A DNA stretch of 34,746 bases from Chitinophagaceae bacterium (GTDB lineage Bacteria > Bacteroidota > Bacteroidia > Chitinophagales > Chitinophagaceae), in the NCBI GenBank assembly GCA_947483415.1, contig CANKLV010000004.1, forward strand, positions 1-34,746, in the 5' to 3' direction. This document shows, piece after piece, positions 1-8,255 of this stretch. A model generated the notes under the pieces. The model saw only the letters and a program-made list of their open reading frames with translations. It did no database searches and was not told the origin of the DNA. The translations under genes and the position numbers were made by a program. Positions within the stretch are counted from its first letter, which is position 1. Each line of letters opens with the position of its first letter.

Positions 1-804
1 ACAGATTTAAGCAGTACAAAAGAAGTTAAAAATCAAGTGTTAGATGTGCAAAGTAAAGAGATGGCTCAGCTTGAATTACAACAAAAAGAAAAAGATAGGG
101 TGTTGGCAGAATTAAAAAAACAGGGTAAGCAGTTTGTAAAACAGATAGATGCGAAGCGCAAGCAAATGCAAAAAGTAAACAATGCCATAGCGGCGGCCAT
201 TAAAAAAGCACAAGCTGAGGCCAGAGAAAAAGCTATGAAAGAAGCGGCGAAAGAAAAAGAAAGATTGCGTAAAGAAGCTGAAAAAAATAAAACCAATAAT
301 ACAAACAATCCAATTACAAAAACAACTACAACACCAACAAAAACAACACCAGCAAAACCAGTAGGGAGTGTATTGTTGAATGCTGATAATTTGGCGTTAA
401 ATGCTAGTTTTGAAAAAAATAAAGGAACATTGCCTTGGCCATTGGATAAAGGAATGGTGTTGATGCATTATGGAAAAAATACGCTACCAAGCGGAACCGT
501 TATGGAGGTAACGTCTGTAACCATTTCATCTGATGTTGGCACTACGGTAAAAGCTGTTTTTGACGGAACCGTTTTTACTGTTCAGGTAATTGAAGACATG
601 ACTGTTGTTATCATACAGCATGGTCGTTATTTTACTACTTACAGCAATTTATCAGGGGTAACTGTTCAACGCGGACAACAAATTAAAACTGGTCAATCTA
701 TTGGAAAAGTAGCAGCAAATTTTGATGGTGTTGGTGCCGTTGATTTTTATATTTCTAATGAAAGTAGCAATTACGATCCAGAGAAATGGTTGAGAAGGAA
801 ATAA
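1..804 (+). CDS. Murein hydrolase activator, EnvC/M23-like, C-terminal part (5' end outside window)
   Basis: The reading frame is open from base 1, so the GTG at 37 is probably internal and the gene starts upstream of the window. The visible part (267 residues) begins with a long charged coiled coil (about residues 1-95, rich in K, E, A and Q). A T/P/K-rich linker follows, then a C-terminal LytM/M23 fold (about 145-267). This coiled coil plus LytM layout is that of EnvC-type activators, which switch on cell-wall amidases in the periplasm during division. The M23 zinc ligands look degenerate: the usual HxGxD is HYGKN, the HL of the TYxHL motif is TYSNL, and the final HLHF is AVDFYIS. It therefore probably activates an amidase rather than cutting peptidoglycan itself. 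The family is fairly secure; the partner is unknown. Confidence 0.82.
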   Translation, partial: TDLSSTKEVKNQVLDVQSKEMAQLELQQKEKDRVLAELKKQGKQFVKQIDAKRKQMQKVNNAIAAAIKKAQAEAREKAMKEAAKEKERLRKEAEKNKTNNTNNPITKTTTTPTKTTPAKPVGSVLLNADNLALNASFEKNKGTLPWPLDKGMVLMHYGKNTLPSGTVMEVTSVTISSDVGTTVKAVFDGTVFTVQVIEDMTVVIIQHGRYFTTYSNLSGVTVQRGQQIKTGQSIGKVAANFDGVGAVDFYISNESSNYDPEKWLRRK

Positions 805-808
805 TAAG

Positions 809-831
809 CCCCCATCCCCAACCCTTCCCCC
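809..831 (-). repeat. G-quadruplex-type repeat, copy 1 (G-rich on minus strand)
   Basis: A C-rich block lies 4 bp after the stop of the EnvC-like gene. On the minus strand it reads G5-AA-G3-TT-G4-AT-G5, four G-runs with 2-nt loops. It continues into a CCCTTC...GAAGGG hairpin ending near 844. The same element recurs in inverted orientation at 12381-12403. It is very unlike the AT-rich surroundings. Confidence 0.7.
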
Positions 832-969
832 GAAAGGTGAAGGGAGCTTGAATCATTTTCCAAAATCTAGCATCATGTATCATGCGAAAAACATTATGTG
901 AATGAAGAAGAAAGTATGAACTAAATGATTGCTTTGATTCTCTTTTTCGCTCATACTTTTTAGAAATGC

Positions 970-1020
970 TTCCAACTTTTAAACCCTTAAACTATTAAAC
1001 TAGCGAAGCGATTTAAACAT
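970..1020. repeat. Dispersed ~50-bp intergenic repeat, copy 1
   Basis: This stretch begins TTCCAAC and contains TTAAACTATTAAA and AGCGAAGCGATTTAAA. It matches 34039-34090 in the same orientation with only a few changes. No coding capacity is evident. Both copies sit in repeat islands that also hold the 9-bp minisatellite. Confidence 0.65.
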
Positions 1021-1027
1021 TTCTATA

Positions 1028-1140
1028 TGGCGCCGGTTTTCTAAGCGGTGACAAAAAAAGGCGAAGGACTTCGTCCTTTCTTATTCAATCAGACAAAGTC
1101 TGAAATGCTTTAATAAACACCGGTTTGGAAACCGGCGCTA
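1028..1140. repeat. Long multi-hairpin palindromic element
   Basis: The outer arms 1030-1041 and 1127-1138 (GCGCCGGTTTTC against GGAAACCGGCGC) form a 12-bp stem with one G-U pair. A second inner pairing is CGGTG 1046-1050 with CACCG 1118-1122. Inside are two perfect small hairpins: AAGGAC-TTC-GTCCTT (1064-1078) and CAGAC-AAA-GTCTG (1090-1102). The whole forms a cloverleaf-like palindrome of about 110 bp. It is either a REP-like mobile repeat or a structured RNA. No transposase is visible nearby. Confidence 0.6.
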
Positions 1141-1186
1141 ATTTTATTTTTCGCAAGTCATGCAAAGGTAGACGACTTACAACCAT

Positions 1187-1266
1187 TTGAACGCATTGAA
1201 CCTCCTAAACATCTTGAACGGGTTGAAGATTCCCAAGCTCTACAAACCTCTCAAACCTCTCAAACC
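1187..1266 (+). repeat. Degenerate 9-bp minisatellite (TTGAACNNN), array 1
   Basis: About nine successive 9-bp units follow the pattern TTGAACNNN, later drifting to TCAAACCTC. The array runs into the last bases of bshA. Similar arrays occur at 33521-33600 (opposite strand) and 34141-34184. Confidence 0.6.
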
Positions 1267-2393
1267 TTCCTCCTCCCCAACACCCGCTCATAAAGCGCTT
1301 CATATTGAGGTACAATGGTATTTATGCCAAATCGTTTTGCTTGCGTAAAAGCGTTGGTTTTAAATTGCTGATGTATTAATGGATCTGATAAAATAGAAAT
1401 TGCATTTTTGCTCATGTCTTCTACGTCTCCCACATTGCTCATAAAACCAGAGAATCCGTTGATGTTTATTTCTGGCAATCCACCTGCATTACTAGAAATT
1501 ACGGGTACTTCAGCAGCCATGGCCTCTAATGCGGATAAGCCAAAACTTTCATATTCGCTGGGTAATAAAAATAAATCTGCAATGGGCAGTATGTCTTCAA
1601 TTTGTTCTTGCTTACCCAAAAATTTAATGTCATTGCAAAGCGATAACGAACGTGTGTATGCTTCCAATTCGGGCCTTTCGGGGCCATCACCAATTAGCAA
1701 TAATTTAGCTGGCATTTCTTTTGCAATGCGAATAAAAATTTCTACTACATCTCTAACCCTCTTTAATTTTCTGAAATTTGAAGCATGCATGATTATTTTT
1801 TCACCATTTGGTGCAACCATTTTTTTGAATGCATCAACTGGCTTTTTATTAAAATTGGCAATGTCCACAAAATTGTAAATCACTTCTATTGGTTTGGAGA
1901 TATCAAAGTTTTTATAGGTTTCTTCTTTTAAGTTTTCAGATACTGCTGTTAATGCATCACTTTCTTCCATGGAGAAAGTTACAACCGGACTATAGGTTTT
2001 ATCTTTTCCAATAAGCGTGATATCCGTTCCGTGTAATGTAGTTATTACAGGAAGTATAATTCCTTTTTTTGCTAAAATTTGTTTTGCCATATAAGCTGCG
2101 GCAGCATGAGGTATGGCATAATGTACATGAAGTAATTGAATGTCGTGATTGATTACTACATCTACCATTGCGCTTGCTAATGCGGTTTCATAGGGTGGGA
2201 AATCAAATAGAGGATAAGTAGGCACTCGCACCTCATGATAAAATAAATTGGCATGAAAACCACTTAATCTTACAGGTTGTTGATATGTTATAAAATGCAC
2301 TAGATGCCCTTTTTCCGCAAGTGCTTTTCCCAACTCTGTTGCCAAAACACCACTTCCTCCAAATGTTGGGTAACAAACTATAGCTATATTCAT
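1260..2393 (-). CDS. bshA: N-acetyl-alpha-D-glucosaminyl L-malate synthase BshA (bacillithiol synthesis)
   Basis: This 377-residue GT4-family glycosyltransferase joins GlcNAc from UDP-GlcNAc to L-malate, the first step of bacillithiol synthesis in the cytoplasm. The start MNIAIVCYPTFGGSGV carries the glycine-rich loop of BshA. Residues 89-97 (HVHYAIPHA) and 120-124 (LHGTD) are the hallmark BshA blocks, followed by the SVxFSMEESDALTAVS-type region. The GT4 E-x7-E motif appears in EYESFGLSALEA (about 282-293). The length is typical. A purine-rich AAAAGGAAATC lies just before the ATG, one of few plausible ribosome-binding sites here. bshB and bshC are not in the window. The 3' end merges with a minisatellite. 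BshA is well separated from generic GT4 enzymes by these motifs. Confidence 0.93.
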   Translation of the reverse strand: MNIAIVCYPTFGGSGVLATELGKALAEKGHLVHFITYQQPVRLSGFHANLFYHEVRVPTYPLFDFPPYETALASAMVDVVINHDIQLLHVHYAIPHAAAAYMAKQILAKKGIILPVITTLHGTDITLIGKDKTYSPVVTFSMEESDALTAVSENLKEETYKNFDISKPIEVIYNFVDIANFNKKPVDAFKKMVAPNGEKIIMHASNFRKLKRVRDVVEIFIRIAKEMPAKLLLIGDGPERPELEAYTRSLSLCNDIKFLGKQEQIEDILPIADLFLLPSEYESFGLSALEAMAAEVPVISSNAGGLPEININGFSGFMSNVGDVEDMSKNAISILSDPLIHQQFKTNAFTQAKRFGINTIVPQYEALYERVLGRRKV

Positions 2394-2502
2394 GATTTCC
2401 TTTTCGATTTTAATGCAATTTATATCAAATTGAATTAAAAATTAATCCTGAATTATTTGGTATTATGCTGATTGAGCTATTAGTGAGAATGAATTAAAAA
2501 TT

Positions 2503-2535
2503 CAAAATTCAAAAAGTCAAAAAGTCAAAAAGTTC
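2503..2535. repeat. Heptameric AAAAGTN array
   Basis: Short tandem runs of AAAAGTC-type heptamers lie in the 231-bp gap upstream of the RsmI-like gene's 3' end. Similar runs recur at 13688-13727, 20441-20460, 20642-20695, 20868-20890 and 25804-25845. A small GC-rich inverted repeat (CCGCC-AC-GGCGG) follows near 2587-2598. Confidence 0.45.
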
Positions 2536-2624
2536 GCTGATATGGTGGAACAAAAAATTGTCAATTCGTATTTTTCACTTTTTACCCGCCACGGCGGACA
2601 CGCTTTTATTTTTCTATTTTTATT

Positions 2625-3335
2625 TTAACTATCAGCGTGTAGCAAAAAAATCACAGGTTTCTTATGTAGCTCAGGTTTGCTTTTTTTCCAATCAGATATT
2701 TTCTTTGTTTGGATAATTTCATCTTTACCCGTAATATTAACACCAATACATAAGCGGGTTTTATCGCTGCAATGCTGTAACAAACTTTCTAAAAGAGGGT
2801 TGTTGCGATAGGGAGTTTCTATAAATATTTTTGTACTGTTGTTTTTCAAAGAACTTAATTCAAGTTCTTTGATTTTCTTTATTCTTTCTCCATTTTCAAT
2901 GGGTAGGTATCCAATAAATTCAAATTGTTGTCCATTCATGCCACTTGCCATTAATGCCAACAAAATTGAACTTGGTCCTACGAGCGGCTTAATGATGCAT
3001 CCCATTTCTTGGGCAATAGCAATGAGTTGTTGCCCTGGATCTGCTACACCCGGACATCCAGCTTCACTTATTATAGAGATGTTTTTTCCTGAGGTAATTG
3101 CTGTTTTAAAAGCCTGTATATTTATTTGATCCGTTTCCGTTTTATGAATCGTATGCCATTCAAAAGCATCTATAGAAATGCTTTTGTCCATGGATTTTAA
3201 AAATCGTCTAGTTGTGCGCTCATTTTCTGCAAAGATGACCAGCGATTTTTTAACGGATTCCATTACATAGGCAGGAATGGTTTCGTTTGCGTCTTCAGCT
3301 AAAAAACAGGGAATTAAAAATACAGTCGTTTTCAT
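2625..3335 (-). CDS. SAM-dependent methyltransferase, short RsmI/tetrapyrrole-methylase-like
   Basis: The 236-residue protein belongs to the tetrapyrrole methylase (SAM-MT class III) superfamily. It carries the RsmI-type block ISEAGCPGVADPGQQLI (about 90-106), followed by PLVGPSSILLALMASGMNGQQFEFIGYLP. The second half holds ETPYRNNPLLESLL, also typical of RsmI. RsmI proper 2'-O-methylates C1402 of 16S rRNA. This protein is shorter than RsmI and its N-terminus (FLIPCFLAED) lacks the canonical ATPIGNLGD motif, so a distinct paralogue is likely and the substrate is uncertain. Its ATG directly abuts the stop codon of the EI24 gene, so the two are almost certainly co-transcribed and perhaps translationally coupled. 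Confidence 0.82.
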   Translation of the reverse strand: MKTTVFLIPCFLAEDANETIPAYVMESVKKSLVIFAENERTTRRFLKSMDKSISIDAFEWHTIHKTETDQINIQAFKTAITSGKNISIISEAGCPGVADPGQQLIAIAQEMGCIIKPLVGPSSILLALMASGMNGQQFEFIGYLPIENGERIKKIKELELSSLKNNSTKIFIETPYRNNPLLESLLQHCSDKTRLCIGVNITGKDEIIQTKKISDWKKSKPELHKKPVIFLLHADS

Positions 3336-4109
3336 CTAGAAAGATATCAATTTGTTTTCTTTTGCTTTATGTATGCTTAATGTTGCTGCAACTACGGCAT
3401 AGCTTGGAGCTAACATCCAACCCAAAAAAGGGATGGCATGAAACATATAAAATACCATTCCATTTCCAATAGCTAATCCGCGATGGTGACCAATTAAATC
3501 GATGCTTGCAGATGAACTTAATTTATTTCGTTCGCAACTGTAATCTAGCATTGAAAATCCCATATAAAAACAATCTATAAATATGGCAATTAAAGGTGTT
3601 ATCCATCCAATTAATGGAACAAAAGAAACGATAAAAAAAGCTAGCATGTAAATCGTTTGCCAAGAAAAATTACGAAGTGCAATTTTAATGGAACGCAACA
3701 TATCTTGAAGCAATTGAGCAAAATCAAAATGATAATCATTGCCTGTAATAATACTGTCTGTTTTCTCACTTAAATAAGCAAATACTGGTGAGCCAATTAC
3801 AAGAAATGTAAATTTGAATAAGGAGAAATAAAAAATGAGTAAAAATAAATGTGTAAATACTTGTCCAACGATAAAGAAGAAACTCAACCAACTGTCTTGC
3901 ATTTTATCCAACCAACTTTTCGCGCCAATTTTAGTGAGTATCCATGCGGTAGCTTCATTGCTAGAAGTCCAGAAATAATAAAATCCAATTAAAAAAAGTA
4001 TACAATACAAAATTCCTGGAATGAAAATCCATTTCCACAATCGATGCTTTTTAATGAATTGGTGCGCTTCACCGTAAGCCTGAAAGGAAAGAATGATTTC
4101 TTTAAGCAT
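3336..4109 (-). CDS. EI24-domain (CysZ-like) integral membrane protein
   Basis: The 257-residue protein has several hydrophobic helices: about 30-48 (WIFIPGILYCILFLIGFYYF), a long segment at 75-105, a pair at 150-180 (YMLAFFIVSFVPLIGWITPL) and one near the C-terminus (FYMFHAIPFLGWMLAPSYAVVAATL). The overall pattern, with two internal LIGW/FLGW-type repeats and an early amphipathic HxxLWKW segment, fits the EI24/CysZ family. CysZ of enterobacteria is linked to sulfate uptake. A transport role here is only inference. Its stop codon (3336-3338) is immediately followed by the methyltransferase start. The gene upstream is 58 bp away and may share its transcript. Confidence 0.72.
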   Translation of the reverse strand: MLKEIILSFQAYGEAHQFIKKHRLWKWIFIPGILYCILFLIGFYYFWTSSNEATAWILTKIGAKSWLDKMQDSWLSFFFIVGQVFTHLFLLIFYFSLFKFTFLVIGSPVFAYLSEKTDSIITGNDYHFDFAQLLQDMLRSIKIALRNFSWQTIYMLAFFIVSFVPLIGWITPLIAIFIDCFYMGFSMLDYSCERNKLSSSASIDLIGHHRGLAIGNGMVFYMFHAIPFLGWMLAPSYAVVAATLSIHKAKENKLISF

Positions 4110-4167
4110 ATAGGATTTAAATCATGAAAAAAAGTGACTGATTATTTAAGTATCCGAATGATATGTA

Positions 4168-5193
4168 TTAAAATCTCGGACAAGGAATGCCCATGTATTC
4201 GCTTGGCCTTTTTGTATAAATGATAGAAAATTCAGTTCCGCCTCTGCTACCAGTTGCTGCTTTTAAAGTACTGGTATTTATATCGTAACTAGCACCAAAT
4301 CTAATTCCTGAAAACTCTAATCCCAAATATGGAATGATGGCATCATTTACACGTAGCCATGAGCCAATATAAAAGCTAGTTGGATTGTCTTTATCTCCAT
4401 TTGCATTCAATGAAAGTGCACCCCCTATTACGGTTTCACTTGCTTTATTTTGTGATTGGTGAATGAATGAAACATTTACACCAGCAACATCTGAAATTGG
4501 AAATGTGCCTCCTGCATGTACCGTTAACCTACTTGCTAAATACCAACTATTTGCAGTTGAGTTTCTTAAAAAACTAACTTTTGGACGATTAATATGGTAC
4601 ATAGAAACACCGAAATAATAATTATTTTCACCATTGCTCGAACCAGAATATAACATTCCCGCATTTACATCCAAATATTTTTGAGTATTACCTAGATTTG
4701 GATTGATTAAATATTCTCCAGAAGTATTTGGTTGAAATCCATTTTGACGCAATTCATCTTCAAACAATAAGCCACTTTTATCAATTGTTGTTGAAGAATA
4801 TGTGCCCTGGAAGCCAACGCCTAATGTATTAAATCCATTTTCATCAATCGATTTATGATAAGAAACAGAAAGTGAACCGTAGTTTAATTTTAATGCGTTG
4901 TTTGAACTGGCATCTGTTAATCCTGAAATGCCTATTCCAAATACATCACCTTCTGGTAATTTGCCTTTTAATATGGGAAAATCTATTGATCCACTAGTAG
5001 TCACATAAGCTTTTGGAATGGTTGGCCATTGGTCTCTGTGGTTTACAGCCAATCTCCAAGTACCATTAAATTTTCCTGTAAATGCAGGGTTTAATGTTAA
5101 TGGAGAAGAAAAAAATTGTGAAAAATGTGGATCTTGCGCTTGAACAGTTGCTGTTAACAATAGAAGGCAAATTATGTTTATAAATTTTCTCAT
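4168..5193 (-). CDS. Type IX secretion system membrane protein, PorP/SprF family
   Basis: The 341-residue protein has a Sec signal peptide (residues 1-19, ending VQAQ). It then has the diagnostic DPHFSQFFSSPLTLNPAFTG block (21-40), NHRDQWP, and a C-terminus ending IPCPRF. These are signatures of PorP/SprF proteins, outer-membrane beta-barrel-like proteins. They accompany the PorK-N machinery of the Bacteroidetes type IX secretion system or support surface adhesins such as SprB. The rest alternates hydrophobic beta strands with polar turns, as expected for an outer membrane protein. No large adhesin gene, the usual partner of SprF, is adjacent. A TATCTTTA sequence about 30 bp upstream of ATG is a weak -7 box candidate. 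Family assignment is firm; the specific partner is unknown. Confidence 0.9.
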   Translation of the reverse strand: MRKFINIICLLLLTATVQAQDPHFSQFFSSPLTLNPAFTGKFNGTWRLAVNHRDQWPTIPKAYVTTSGSIDFPILKGKLPEGDVFGIGISGLTDASSNNALKLNYGSLSVSYHKSIDENGFNTLGVGFQGTYSSTTIDKSGLLFEDELRQNGFQPNTSGEYLINPNLGNTQKYLDVNAGMLYSGSSNGENNYYFGVSMYHINRPKVSFLRNSTANSWYLASRLTVHAGGTFPISDVAGVNVSFIHQSQNKASETVIGGALSLNANGDKDNPTSFYIGSWLRVNDAIIPYLGLEFSGIRFGASYDINTSTLKAATGSRGGTEFSIIYTKRPSEYMGIPCPRF

Positions 5194-5340
5194 GATAAAT
5201 ATGCTTATCGTAAAGATAATAATTTAGATTTAAAAGTCAAATTTCTATTTAAAACTAAATTATGATGTCTATTGAATTTAAATTGATAAGTAACAGTTTT
5301 TTATATTCTGGTTTTTTTACAAACTGCAAATACTGTAAAT

Positions 5341-5991
5341 TTAATGTTGAATCTTTTCTCCGAATGCCAAATCGCCTGCATCACCTAATCCAGGAATAAT
5401 ATATCCTTTATCCGACAATGTTTCATCAATATCACCACACCAAATTTTAGCTTCTGGAAATGTTGTTTGAACTTTTTTAATTCCAAATTTGCTGGCAATA
5501 GCACATACAATATGTAAACTTTTAAATTGACCTGCTGTTTTTAAAAAATCAATTGATTTCACCAATGATGCACCTGTAGCCAACATTGGGTCGCAAATAA
5601 TCATGTCTCTGTTTGTGAGATCTGGGCAACTCATATATTCCAATTTAATTTCAAAACCGCCATCTTCATTATGCTTTCGGTATGCACATAAAAATGCACT
5701 ATCGGCTTTGTCAAAATAATTCAGTAAACCCTGATGCATTGGAACGCCCGCCCTTAATATCGTTGATACAACAGGCTGTTGTTTAAAAAGCATTGATTTG
5801 TGAATTCCAAGCGGTGTTTGTACATCAAGTATTGAACTTTCCAATTGCTTACTGATTTCAAAAGCCGCTACTTCTCCAATGCGTTCAAGGTTTCTTCTAA
5901 AGCGCATTCTATCTTTTTGAATGTTAACTTCTCTTAATTCACTTACCCAATTGCTCACTAATGAAGGGGCTTCGCTTAAATTTGTAACCAT
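5341..5991 (-). CDS. upp: Uracil phosphoribosyltransferase
   Basis: This 216-residue cytoplasmic enzyme converts uracil and PRPP to UMP in pyrimidine salvage. The PRPP-binding loop is MIICDPMLATGASLVKSIDFL, matching the UPRT signature DPMLATG. Upstream is VSTILRAGVPMHQGLL, the UPRT form of the ILRAGxP block. Near the C-terminus GYIIPGLGDAGDLAFG is the uracil-binding segment. The length is typical. It stands alone as a transcription unit, divergent from the lipoprotein at 6112. Its upstream region holds a -7 box match next to a 14-bp palindrome. Confidence 0.95.
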   Translation of the reverse strand: MVTNLSEAPSLVSNWVSELREVNIQKDRMRFRRNLERIGEVAAFEISKQLESSILDVQTPLGIHKSMLFKQQPVVSTILRAGVPMHQGLLNYFDKADSAFLCAYRKHNEDGGFEIKLEYMSCPDLTNRDMIICDPMLATGASLVKSIDFLKTAGQFKSLHIVCAIASKFGIKKVQTTFPEAKIWCGDIDETLSDKGYIIPGLGDAGDLAFGEKIQH

Positions 5992-6038
5992 GTGTGATTT
6001 TTATTTTTTATTTTTGAATTTTAAATTATGTCATTAAA

Positions 6039-6058
6039 CAAATTTACTTTAAAAAGTA
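6039..6058 (-). promoter_or_regulatory. Candidate upp promoter -7 box with adjoining palindrome
   Basis: On the minus strand TAAATTTG (6039-6046) fits the Bacteroidetes -7 consensus TAnnTTTG, 47 bp before the upp ATG. Overlapping it upstream is the palindrome TACTTT-AA-AAAGTA (6045-6058), placed where an operator would lie. No clear -33 TTG is visible. Confidence 0.35.
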
Positions 6059-6111
6059 GGCTTGTTGTTATTTTTTTGAATAAAGTATTTTAATTTTTTA
6101 AATGTTATTTT

Positions 6112-6534
6112 ATGAATTTATTTAAATCGTTTCTTTTTGTATTTGCATTGTTTTTGTTTGCTTGTAACGACAAAGGAAAAAAACAAGATGCAAAATCCGA
6201 TACTTATGAAACCAGTAAAATGACAATTTCTGAAATTGAATCAAAAAATCCTAAAAAGTTTTTAAAAGTAGAAGGAAGGGATAAACATAATTTGATTGGT
6301 CAAACTGTAGTAAAAGGAAAAATTTCAAATACAGCAACTGTAGCTGTTTATAAAGACGTAACCATCAAAATATCTTTTTTTAGCAAAACAGGCACACTAC
6401 TTGAAGAAGATGAGGAAACCATTTACAATGAGGTAAAACCAGGCGAAACTCTGGAATTTAAATCTAAGTTTTATGCACCAAAAGGATCAAGTGATGTAAA
6501 GTTGAATATTATTAATGCTAAAGCGTCAAACTAG
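6112..6534 (+). CDS. Small lipoprotein with FxLYD-like beta domain
   Basis: The 140-residue protein has a lipoprotein signal peptide: [18 protein letters not shown], with the lipobox FAC and the acylated Cys at 18. A charged linker leads to a beta-rich domain (about 50-138) with [55 protein letters not shown], divided by short turns. That pattern (new interaction, type of strand F-x-tr-G-l-D, then VxPGExxxFK) resembles FxLYD/DUF3426-type Ig-like modules. Function is unknown. It probably sits in the periplasm or outer membrane. Its stop shares the palindromic CTAG with the stop of the convergent adenine deaminase gene. Confidence 0.6.
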   Translation: MNLFKSFLFVFALFLFACNDKGKKQDAKSDTYETSKMTISEIESKNPKKFLKVEGRDKHNLIGQTVVKGKISNTATVAVYKDVTIKISFFSKTGTLLEEDEETIYNEVKPGETLEFKSKFYAPKGSSDVKLNIINAKASN

Positions 6535-8162
6535 TTTTTTAATTCAAAACGATCTCCATCAAATAGTCCAAGGTCACTTATTTTTAAATGAGGAATTACC
6601 AGTAAAGCCATAAATGAAAGGGTCATAAATGGTGAACTTAAATGGCTGCCTAATTCATTTTTTGAAAAATGATCTATTTCGGTATACGCATCCGCAACTT
6701 TATATCCATCTTCATTACTCATCAATCCGGCCACAGGTAGTTTTAATAATTTTATTTGGTGTTCATCTACAGCACTAACGCCACCACCTGCTTGTATAAT
6801 GGCATTTACCGCTTTGCAAATAGATATGTCATCAACCCCAACGGCAACAATATTATGGCTATCATGGGCTACTGAAGATGCTAGTGCGCCCTTATTTATG
6901 CCGATGTTTTTAATAAACGATTTTGCAATAGGTGCATTTTTATATCGATTTACCACAACAATTTTTAAGATGTCGTTTTCAACATCAGCAACAATTGTAT
7001 CATTAAGAACTTTTGGAGAAACCAACAATTTATTTGTAATCAATTGACCATCTAGAGCTTCTATTACTTGTATATTTTCTTCTCCTTTAAAAATGATTTC
7101 AAAATCGGAGGCTAACTTTTCTACACAATTAAACTGATTGATAATTGTTGCAGGTGTTGTATGAATTAAAGATTTTCCATTTTCTGCTACAAGGATTCCA
7201 TTAACGAAAGTTTGTACCACATCAAATTCAATCAAATCTTTTATTACAATAAAATCCGCATCATCATTTACTTTTAATAATCCAACATCCATTTTATAAT
7301 GCTCAACAGGATTGATACATGCCGCTTTTAATATTTTAAAAATGTCGATTCCGCATTTCACAGCTCTCGCACATAATGTATTGATATGTCCTAATGCAAG
7401 ACTATCCGGATGTTTATCATCACTGCAAAACATCATCATGTCTGAATGGTCGTGCATCAAATCGATAAGTGCATCAAAGTTTTTGGCAGCACTTCCTTCT
7501 CTGATGAGAATTTTCATACCATATTTTAATTTATCCAACGCTTCTGCAGCTGTAAAACATTCATGATCGGTGCTTATTCCAGCATCTATATATTTTTTTG
7601 CATTTGCTCCCATCAAGCCTGGCGCGTGGCCATCTATAACTTTATTATATTTTTTTGCACTTGCTATTTTTTCCATCAGTTCTTCATCGCCATTTAACAC
7701 CCCCGGAAAATTCATTACTTCGCTTAGATATTTTATTTCAGAAAGTTGCAACAATTGATCTACATCACTTGCGTTTAATGCAGCACCAGCTGTTTCGAAA
7801 ATGGTTGCTGGTACGCAACTTGGCGCGCCAAACGTACATTTGAAAGGAACTGTTTTACTATTTTCAATCATGTATTTAACGCCTTCTATTCCACATACAT
7901 TGGCTATTTCATGGGGATCACTTATGGTCCCCACCGTTCCATGAACTACAGCAAGCTTGGCAAATTCTGATGGCACCAGCATCGAACTTTCAATATGTAC
8001 ATGACTATCTATAAACCCAGGAAGAATATAGTGTTCACCTTGTTTGGATTCGCCTTCTTTGGTAATTGAAATTATCTTTTCGCCTTCGATTTGAATCGTT
8101 CCCCAGAATATATCTGCTGAATGAATATCTACTATGTTGCCCGTTATGGAAAAATGACTCAT
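6531..8162 (-). CDS. ade: Adenine deaminase
   Basis: The 543-residue amidohydrolase hydrolyses adenine to hypoxanthine and ammonia, in purine salvage. Metal-binding HVH is in [14 protein letters not shown] (about 48-61). Then come [19 protein letters not shown], the [12 protein letters not shown] stretch and [10 protein letters not shown], all characteristic of Ade. The C-terminal half shows [12 protein letters not shown] and [14 protein letters not shown], which separate adenine deaminases from other amidohydrolases. The length is close to the family norm of 550-600. The stop codon overlaps the convergent lipoprotein stop by 3 bp. An AMP nucleosidase gene at 23280 could supply adenine to this enzyme. 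Confidence 0.94.
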   Translation of the reverse strand: MSHFSITGNIVDIHSADIFWGTIQIEGEKIISITKEGESKQGEHYILPGFIDSHVHIESSMLVPSEFAKLAVVHGTVGTISDPHEIANVCGIEGVKYMIENSKTVPFKCTFGAPSCVPATIFETAGAALNASDVDQLLQLSEIKYLSEVMNFPGVLNGDEELMEKIASAKKYNKVIDGHAPGLMGANAKKYIDAGISTDHECFTAAEALDKLKYGMKILIREGSAAKNFDALIDLMHDHSDMMMFCSDDKHPDSLALGHINTLCARAVKCGIDIFKILKAACINPVEHYKMDVGLLKVNDDADFIVIKDLIEFDVVQTFVNGILVAENGKSLIHTTPATIINQFNCVEKLASDFEIIFKGEENIQVIEALDGQLITNKLLVSPKVLNDTIVADVENDILKIVVVNRYKNAPIAKSFIKNIGINKGALASSVAHDSHNIVAVGVDDISICKAVNAIIQAGGGVSAVDEHQIKLLKLPVAGLMSNEDGYKVADAYTEIDHFSKNELGSHLSSPFMTLSFMALLVIPHLKISDLGLFDGDRFELKN

Positions 8163-8230
8163 GCTTGTTTTTAAATAAATCTAAACATTTTATTGATTCT
8201 ATTATTCTGCAAAAATTAATATTTATAATT

Positions 8231-8238
8231 TACATTCG
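8231..8238 (+). promoter_or_regulatory. Candidate -7 box of the TylF-like gene
   Basis: TACATTCG matches the TAnnTTcG form of the Bacteroidetes -7 box and lies 17 bp before ATG 8256. A TTCTG about 21 bp upstream could serve as the -33 element. Confidence 0.4.
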
Positions 8239-8255
8239 CAAACAATCTATTTTAT

